64,000 bases of DNA from CAJBVG01 sp943371235 (lineage in GTDB: Bacteria > Bacteroidota > Bacteroidia > Sphingobacteriales > Sphingobacteriaceae). Positions 59,169-64,000 of this stretch are shown in pieces (the first letter of the stretch is position 1; each line of letters starts with the position of its first letter). The stretch lies in assembly GCA_943371235.1 (NCBI GenBank), contig CALRTZ010000001.1, positions 1 through 64,000 on the forward strand, read 5' to 3'. The translations under genes and the position numbers were made by a program. Under the pieces are notes generated by a model. It did not search any database. It saw nothing but the letters and a program-made list of their open reading frames with translations, and had not been told where the DNA came from.

Positions 59169-59771
59169 ATGGATGCGATTCAAAAAACGCTTGTACTTTT
59201 TGCACATCCGCGTTTCGAAAATTCGAGGATACATCAAGCTTTATTAAAAAAAATAAAACACTTACCCGGATTACGTATACATGATTTATATGAGCACTAC
59301 CCTGAGTTTAATATAGATGTAGAATACGAAAAAAAAATATTGTTAGAACACGACTTAATTGTGTGGATGCATCCATTTTATTGGTACAGCGCTCCACCAA
59401 TTTTAAAACAATGGATTGATTTGGTATTGCAACATGGATGGGCTTATGGAAAAGGAGGCACTGCATTAACAGGTAAACGGGTATTAAGCTGCATCTCTTC
59501 TGGCGGGCCTCGTGAAGCATACCAAAAAGAAGGTTTTCATACTTATACTGTGCACGAGTTTTTAAGGCCATTTGAACGTACTGCAACATTATGCAACATG
59601 GAATATCTACCTCCCTTTTTTGTTCATGGAAGTCATAAAATTACAGATGAAGAGTTAGATGCTCATGCAAATCAATATCAACACCTATTAAAACAACTTG
59701 CTCAGGCTTCTGTAGAAACTGTTGAATTAAAAAAACATCTTTATTTGAACGATTGGATAAAATCTTTGTAA
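59169..59771 (+). CDS. kefF: KefF/KefG-type NAD(P)H oxidoreductase
   Basis: 200 residues. Flavodoxin-like quinone reductase: LVLFAHPRFENSRIHQALLK (8-27), DLIVWMHPFYWYSAPPILKQ (about 63-82), WIDLVLQHGWAYGKGGTALTGKR across 83-105, and the FMN loop SCISSGGPREAY. KefF and KefG are FMN-binding ancillary subunits that activate Kef potassium efflux and protect against electrophiles. The next gene, one base away, is a KefC-type antiporter, which makes this assignment firm among related quinone reductases. It follows mlaF by 7 bp. Confidence 0.85.
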   Translation: MDAIQKTLVLFAHPRFENSRIHQALLKKIKHLPGLRIHDLYEHYPEFNIDVEYEKKILLEHDLIVWMHPFYWYSAPPILKQWIDLVLQHGWAYGKGGTALTGKRVLSCISSGGPREAYQKEGFHTYTVHEFLRPFERTATLCNMEYLPPFFVHGSHKITDEELDAHANQYQHLLKQLAQASVETVELKKHLYLNDWIKSL

Positions 59772-59772
59772 G

Positions 59773-61629
59773 ATGGGAGATAACATTTTATTAAGCTCTA
59801 TTATATTTTTAGGTGCAGCAATTGTGTGCGTACCTATTGCAAAAAAAATTGGATTAGGTTCTGTACTTGGTTACTTAATCGCCGGCATATTAATTGGACC
59901 GTTTGTATTAGGTTTCGTTGGGCAAGAAGGCCAAGACATTATGCATGCTGCTGAATTTGGTGTGGTAATGATGCTGTTTATAATTGGACTCGAAATTAAC
60001 CCCAAAGAATTTTGGATCATGCGAAGATCTATTATTGGCTTGGGAAGTATACAAATGATTTTTACCACCTTTATTGTTGCTGCATTTTGTATTTTCTATT
60101 TTGAATTTAGTATCCAAACATCTCTCGCCATCGCTTTATCCATCAGCATGTCGTCTACAGCTATTATTTTACAAACATTAAAAGAAAAAGGCTTACATAA
60201 ATCGAGTGCAGGACAAGCAGCATTTTCAGTTTTGTTGTTTCAAGACATTATGGTAATTCCAATACTTGCATTTTTACCATTACTAGCAGCAAACGATATT
60301 TTAAACAGCACGAGTGAACAAACTTTTATCAGTGACCTATCACCTGGCTTAAAAACATTAACTGTATTAGTTGCCATGACAGGCATTGTGCTCGTAGGTT
60401 TATTTGTAGTAGCACCTTTCATGAAAATTATTGCACGCACACGTTTGCGAGAATTGTTTACCGCCACTGCATTGTTTTTAGTAATTGGCGTTGCCTATTT
60501 AATGACCATCGTGGGTATCAGTCCGGCCTTAGGCACATTTTTAGCAGGAGTAGTATTAGCAAATAGTAGTTTTAGGCACGAGTTAGAAAGTGATATTGAA
60601 CCTTTTAAAGGGCTGCTTTTAGGCTTGTTTTTTATAGGTGTTGGCTCTAGTATTAATTTCAATTTAATTATTGAAAAACCTGCATTAGTACTATCAATTG
60701 TTTTATTAATTATGTTGATAAAATCAGCAGTGCTATTGCTTGCAGGAAGAATTTTCAAAATAAAAAATAATCAGAATTTATTGTTCGCATTTTTACTATC
60801 GCAAGTAGGAGAGTTTGCATTTGTGCTGTTAAATTTCAGTGGGCAGTTACAAATAATTGACCCTAATTGGAATGCATTGTTAATGGCAGTAGTTGCGTTG
60901 AGCATGATCATCACTCCTATTTTGCTATTAATTAACGAACGATTTATAGATCCTTATTTCGGAACGAAAGAGGAAATAAAAGAAAATGAACACGATGAGA
61001 TACATGAAAAACATTCGGTAATAATTGCTGGTTTCGGTCATTTTGGAAGTACCATTGGTAGGTTTTTAAAAGCAAATGGCATACACGCAACTATTTTAGA
61101 TAATGATAGCGATCGAGTAGAATTACTCAGAAAAATGGGATTCGAAGTGTATTATGGCGATGCAACACGAATAGATTTATTGAAATCTGCCGGGGCCGAA
61201 ACTGCGAAGATGCTGATTGCTGCAATAGATTCACCAGATATAAACCACTCCTTAATATTAACTGCAAGCAAACACTTTCCGAATTTAAAAATCATGGCTA
61301 GAGCGCGAAACAGATTTGATGCCTACGAATTATTGGATTTAGGTGTAACCAGTATTTATAGAGAAACATTATATACCTCGGTACACATGGCGGTTGATGT
61401 GTTACATGAATTAGGCATCAGAAATTATACAGCAACTCGCAAAGCTCAAGACTTTATTAAATATGACGAAGAAGCTATGCGCAAACTAGCCGCTACCCGA
61501 CACGACAGTAAAACCTATATATTAACTGTACGAGAACAAATAGAACTCGAAGAAAAGCTTCTCTCCGAAGATTTACATCAACAACTTACTGACCATGATG
61601 GTGCTTGGGACTCGAGTACGATGAAGTGA
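59773..61629 (+). CDS. kefC: KefB/KefC-type K+/H+ antiporter (CPA2 with RCK domain)
   Basis: 618 residues. Residues 1-390 carry 12-13 helices of the CPA2 antiporter fold: GLGSVLGYLIAGILIGPFVL, FGVVMMLFIIGLEINPKEFW, LSISMSSTAIILQTLKEKGL, SVLLFQDIMVIPILAFLPLL and the pore/regulatory region ESDIEPFKGLLLGLFFIGVG. Residues about 415-540 are an RCK-N nucleotide domain: SVIIAGFGHFGSTIGRFLKA and VYYGDATRIDLLKSAGAE. It exchanges K+ for H+ when glutathione adducts form. The stop TGA lies in the first word of the next repeat. Confidence 0.93.
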   Translation: MGDNILLSSIIFLGAAIVCVPIAKKIGLGSVLGYLIAGILIGPFVLGFVGQEGQDIMHAAEFGVVMMLFIIGLEINPKEFWIMRRSIIGLGSIQMIFTTFIVAAFCIFYFEFSIQTSLAIALSISMSSTAIILQTLKEKGLHKSSAGQAAFSVLLFQDIMVIPILAFLPLLAANDILNSTSEQTFISDLSPGLKTLTVLVAMTGIVLVGLFVVAPFMKIIARTRLRELFTATALFLVIGVAYLMTIVGISPALGTFLAGVVLANSSFRHELESDIEPFKGLLLGLFFIGVGSSINFNLIIEKPALVLSIVLLIMLIKSAVLLLAGRIFKIKNNQNLLFAFLLSQVGEFAFVLLNFSGQLQIIDPNWNALLMAVVALSMIITPILLLINERFIDPYFGTKEEIKENEHDEIHEKHSVIIAGFGHFGSTIGRFLKANGIHATILDNDSDRVELLRKMGFEVYYGDATRIDLLKSAGAETAKMLIAAIDSPDINHSLILTASKHFPNLKIMARARNRFDAYELLDLGVTSIYRETLYTSVHMAVDVLHELGIRNYTATRKAQDFIKYDEEAMRKLAATRHDSKTYILTVREQIELEEKLLSEDLHQQLTDHDGAWDSSTMK

Positions 61630-61704
61630 ATGGTGAATGGTAAATTGTGAATGGTGAATTAAGCGTCATTTACAATTCACAATTTACCATTCACAATTCA
61701 ATTA
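61626..61704. repeat. Heptamer palindrome, TGAATGG/TGAATTG type
   Basis: Left arm (61626-61660) TGAATGG TGAATGG TAAATTG TGAATGG TGAATTA; right arm (61669-61704) of TTTACAA, TTCACAA, TTTACCA and TTCACAA words, with about nine in ten bases complementary. The kefC stop TGA (61627-61629) is the first triplet of the left arm. Same word family as 43326-43432, about 18 kb away. Confidence 0.93.
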
Positions 61705-61710
61705 AATTCC

Positions 61711-61718
61711 TACTTTTG
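61711..61718 (+). promoter_or_regulatory. -7 element upstream of the RlmI-like gene
   Basis: TACTTTTG matches TAnnTTTG exactly and ends 4 nt before the ATG, directly after the palindromic array. The -33 position falls inside the right arm of the array and has no TTTG. Confidence 0.5.
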
Positions 61719-61722
61719 TCCC

Positions 61723-62598
61723 ATGATACAATCCCTTAGCCCCTTAAATTGGGAAGATTACGAACTTATCGACTGTGGAAACTTTGAAAAATTGGAGCGA
61801 TTTGGTCTATACATTACCATACGCCCAGAGCCACAAGCGGTTTGGGATGCTGCAATGCCCGCAAAAGACTGGGAAAAACTAGCACACGTTCGTTTTAAAC
61901 CTAAAGGAGGTTCTACAGGAGAGTGGATTAAGTTAAAAGACATGCCTGATAGATGGCACATACATTACAAAACAGAAGCGATAAACATAAAATTCAGGTT
62001 AGCACTTACCGCATTTAAACATGTGGGGGTATTTCCAGAACAAGCAGTAAATTGGGATTATAGTGCGAAAGCTATAAAAGCAATGAAAATTGAACAGCCA
62101 AAAGTGTTGAATTTATTTGCTTATACAGGCGGTGCTTCATTAGCGGCAAAAGCAGCAGGAGCAGATGTTACACACGTTGACTCGATTAAACAAGTGGTTT
62201 CTTGGGCGAATGAAAACCAAGAACTATCGGGCCTAAAAGATATTCGTTGGGTAGTAGAAGATGCCTTGAAATTTGTGAAGCGAGAAGTAAAACGTGGTAA
62301 AAAATACAACGGTATAATATTAGACCCTCCGGCTTATGGCCACGGACCAAACGGTGAGAAATGGAAATTAGAAGAGAGCATCAACGAAATTATGAAAGAC
62401 GTTGCAGCTTTATCCGACGATAAAAATTTCTTCATGATCTTAAATACCTATTCATTGGGATTCTCTTCATTAATTGTGGAGAATCTTATTAACACATCAT
62501 TTAGAAGCACAAAAAATTTAGAAATTGGTGAGCTTTATTTACAAGCTACTAAAGGTTCTAAATTACCATTAGGTGTTTTCGGAAAAGTAAATTATTAA
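61723..62598 (+). CDS. RlmI/RlmK-like SAM-dependent methyltransferase, PUA-less
   Basis: 291 residues. The Rossmann core has motif I VLNLFAYTGGASLAAKAAGA (about 126-145), acidic residue in VTHVDSIKQVVSWANEN, and motif IV YNGIILDPPAYGHGPNGEKW (about 193-212), the LDPPAYG form of rRNA cytosine-C5 or guanine-N2 methyltransferases (RlmI, RlmK). The N-terminal 115 residues are beta-rich (FGLYITIRPEPQAVWDAAMP, DRWHIHYKTE) but not a typical PUA domain, and the chain is about 100 residues shorter than RlmI. The RNA target is therefore unknown. Two bases separate it from the next gene. Confidence 0.83.
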   Translation: MIQSLSPLNWEDYELIDCGNFEKLERFGLYITIRPEPQAVWDAAMPAKDWEKLAHVRFKPKGGSTGEWIKLKDMPDRWHIHYKTEAINIKFRLALTAFKHVGVFPEQAVNWDYSAKAIKAMKIEQPKVLNLFAYTGGASLAAKAAGADVTHVDSIKQVVSWANENQELSGLKDIRWVVEDALKFVKREVKRGKKYNGIILDPPAYGHGPNGEKWKLEESINEIMKDVAALSDDKNFFMILNTYSLGFSSLIVENLINTSFRSTKNLEIGELYLQATKGSKLPLGVFGKVNY

Positions 62599-62600
62599 TA

Positions 62601-64000
62601 ATGAGCAATTTTATTTCGGCGGAGAAATTAGGACATCAATTTCACGATCGCTGGTTATTTAGAGAATTGAATTTCGGCGTAAATGCTGGTCAACGTATTG
62701 CGCTAGTAGGTGTAAACGGTGCTGGCAAAAGTACTTTAATGAATATTATTGCGGCTTCTTTAGATCCATCAGAAGGAAAACTAATTAGAAACAAAAGCAT
62801 ACGCATTGGGCATTTAGAACAAGACCCTGTACCTACCTTAACTTGTAGCATTAGCGATTATTTATTTTCTGATGACCATCCTGCATTGAGTTTAATAAAA
62901 CGCTACGAAGAATTGCTCGAAAATCCAGAAGGCAAAGACGATGAGATTAATTTACTTACCGATGAACTTAGTGCTGCCGATGCTTGGGAATACGAACATA
63001 AAATAAAACAGATATTAGGAACCCTAGGTGTTCATCATTTAAAGCAAGCTATAAACACGTTATCTGGCGGACAAAAAAAACGTATTGCTTTAGCGAAATT
63101 ATTAATTGAAGATCCAGATTTATACATATTAGATGAGCCTACCAACCATTTAGATATTGATACCATTGAGTGGCTGGAAGAGTACCTAAACAAAGGGAAC
63201 AAGACCTTAATTATGGTTACACACGACAGGTATTTTTTAGATAATGTGTGTAATGAAATTATGGAGATAGATAGAGGAAGTGTTTTTCAATACAAAGGAA
63301 ATTACTCGTACTATTTAGAAAAAAAATCGGAGCGTGAAGAAATGGATAAAGCTTCGTTTGAGAAAAATAAAAATTTGTGGAGAAAGGAATTGGAGTGGAT
63401 GCGTAGGCAACCGAAAGCACGAACCACAAAATCTAAAGCACGTATTGATGCTTTTGGTGTGCTTGATGATAAAACAAAAGAATTGCGCCCAAACCAAGAA
63501 GTGGAGCTCAGCATAAAAATGAGTAACCAAGGAAATAAAATTCTAGAGTTGCACCATGTAAGCAAATCATACGATGAAAAAAATATCATCGATAATTTCT
63601 CGTACGTATTTAAGAAAAAAGACAGAGTAGGTGTTGCCGGAAAAAACGGATCGGGGAAATCTACTTTTTTACAATTAATAACAGAGCAAGTAAAACCAGA
63701 TACGGGGAAAGTTGTAGTTGGAGAGAGTACTGTTTACGGGTATTACAGGCAAGATGGGTTGGCATTTGATGAAAATAAAAAAGTAATTGACATTGTAAGA
63801 GAAGTAGCCGACCATATTATTATGGGCGACGGGAAACAATTAAGTGCATCGCAATTATTAACAAAATTTTTATTCCCTCCGCAAAAGCAAAACGATAAAG
63901 TTTCTAAATTAAGTGGTGGTGAACGAAAGCGTTTACAACTAATGCGAGTACTCATGCTCAATCCTAATTTTTTAATTTTAGATGAGCCCACCAACGATTT
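62601..64000 (+). CDS. ABC-F family ATPase, Uup-like (3' end beyond window)
   Basis: Starts with MSNFISAEKLGHQFHDRWLF at 62601, 2 bp after the methyltransferase stop, and runs open to the window edge (466 codons seen). First ABC domain: VGVNGAGKSTLMNIIAA, LSGGQKKRIALAKLLI and YILDEPTNHLDIDTIEWLEE. The linker WMRRQPKARTTKSKARIDAF is the ABC-F P-site tRNA-interacting type. Second domain: AGKNGSGKSTFLQLI, LSGGERKRLQLMRVLM, FLILDEPTND, then truncated. The PTND sequence and linker point to the Uup branch. Probably translated with the upstream methyltransferase. A C-terminal Uup coiled coil cannot be checked. Confidence 0.9.
   Translation, partial: MSNFISAEKLGHQFHDRWLFRELNFGVNAGQRIALVGVNGAGKSTLMNIIAASLDPSEGKLIRNKSIRIGHLEQDPVPTLTCSISDYLFSDDHPALSLIKRYEELLENPEGKDDEINLLTDELSAADAWEYEHKIKQILGTLGVHHLKQAINTLSGGQKKRIALAKLLIEDPDLYILDEPTNHLDIDTIEWLEEYLNKGNKTLIMVTHDRYFLDNVCNEIMEIDRGSVFQYKGNYSYYLEKKSEREEMDKASFEKNKNLWRKELEWMRRQPKARTTKSKARIDAFGVLDDKTKELRPNQEVELSIKMSNQGNKILELHHVSKSYDEKNIIDNFSYVFKKKDRVGVAGKNGSGKSTFLQLITEQVKPDTGKVVVGESTVYGYYRQDGLAFDENKKVIDIVREVADHIIMGDGKQLSASQLLTKFLFPPQKQNDKVSKLSGGERKRLQLMRVLMLNPNFLILDEPTND

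Noticed and set aside
62601..64000. Treating the right-end ABC-F frame as a pseudogene
   Set aside because: The frame is open with all motifs intact and is cut only by the window edge.
1..64000. tRNA genes, prophage or integrated conjugative element
   Set aside because: No tRNA-like cloverleaf, integrase, phage structural or conjugation gene was found; the only mobile-type unit is the RAYT at 30.4-31.1 kb.

Overview
The window comes from an AT-rich member of the Bacteroidota. Evidence for this is the TAnnTTTG-type promoters, the near absence of Shine-Dalgarno sequences, Por-type (type IX) C-terminal sorting domains, the Bacteroidota forms of omega, BamD, DUF4835 and the long IspG, and PKD-domain surface proteins. 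A Chitinophagales- or Sphingobacteriales-like lineage is my guess; the order cannot be fixed from this sequence alone.

Layout. 1-438: tandem leftward promoters and a boxA-like leader, most likely the upstream end of an rRNA operon lying left of the window. 439-6331: housekeeping genes bamD, omega, coaBC, DUF4835, recN, fabI. 6410-16657: a tightly packed, unrecognised lipid or secondary-metabolite cluster with an ANL ligase, a BtaA-like aminocarboxypropyl transferase, an APH-like kinase, a GNAT, a rifampin-phosphotransferase-like dikinase, a UbiA prenyltransferase and an RND/MMPL exporter. 16697-21010: an ECF sigma factor with a membrane-anchored beta-barrel protein and two PKD proteins. 21113-29921: clpC, ettA, a YkuK-like RNase H fold protein, a START-like protein, and an operon of aldehyde dehydrogenase, pyrophosphatase and a DsbA-like protein. 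30026-36011: small membrane proteins, a REP-associated transposase flanked by inverted REP palindromes, a pentapeptide-repeat protein and several envelope or hypothetical genes. 36026-42266: flavin monooxygenase, Xaa-Pro peptidase, a homogentisate-type prenyltransferase with a methyltransferase, a radical SAM protein and an outer-membrane barrel. 42306-50499: a leftward haem biosynthesis cluster (hemA, fused hemCD, hemB, hemL, a two-component system, hemE). 50641-57612: lipoprotein hydrolase, mazEF, pfkA, ispG, a PspC/LiaF-like pair, an SDR. 57681-64000: mlaEF-type transporter, kefFC-type antiporter, a RlmI-like methyltransferase and a truncated ABC-F gene that runs off the right edge.

The most unusual feature is a dispersed family of intergenic arrays built from 7-nt (sometimes 8-nt) words in tandem, usually arranged as two inverted arms. 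The word differs at almost every locus (for example TTAGTCG, TGAATTG, TATTAAG, TAGTGTGC). Most contain a stop triplet, and since 7 and 8 are not multiples of 3 the arrays put stops in all three frames. In at least seven cases the stop codon of the neighbouring gene is itself part of the array. I know of no description of these. The second candidate for novelty is the 6.4-16.7 kb lipid cluster. All functional calls come from reading sequence motifs without database searches.
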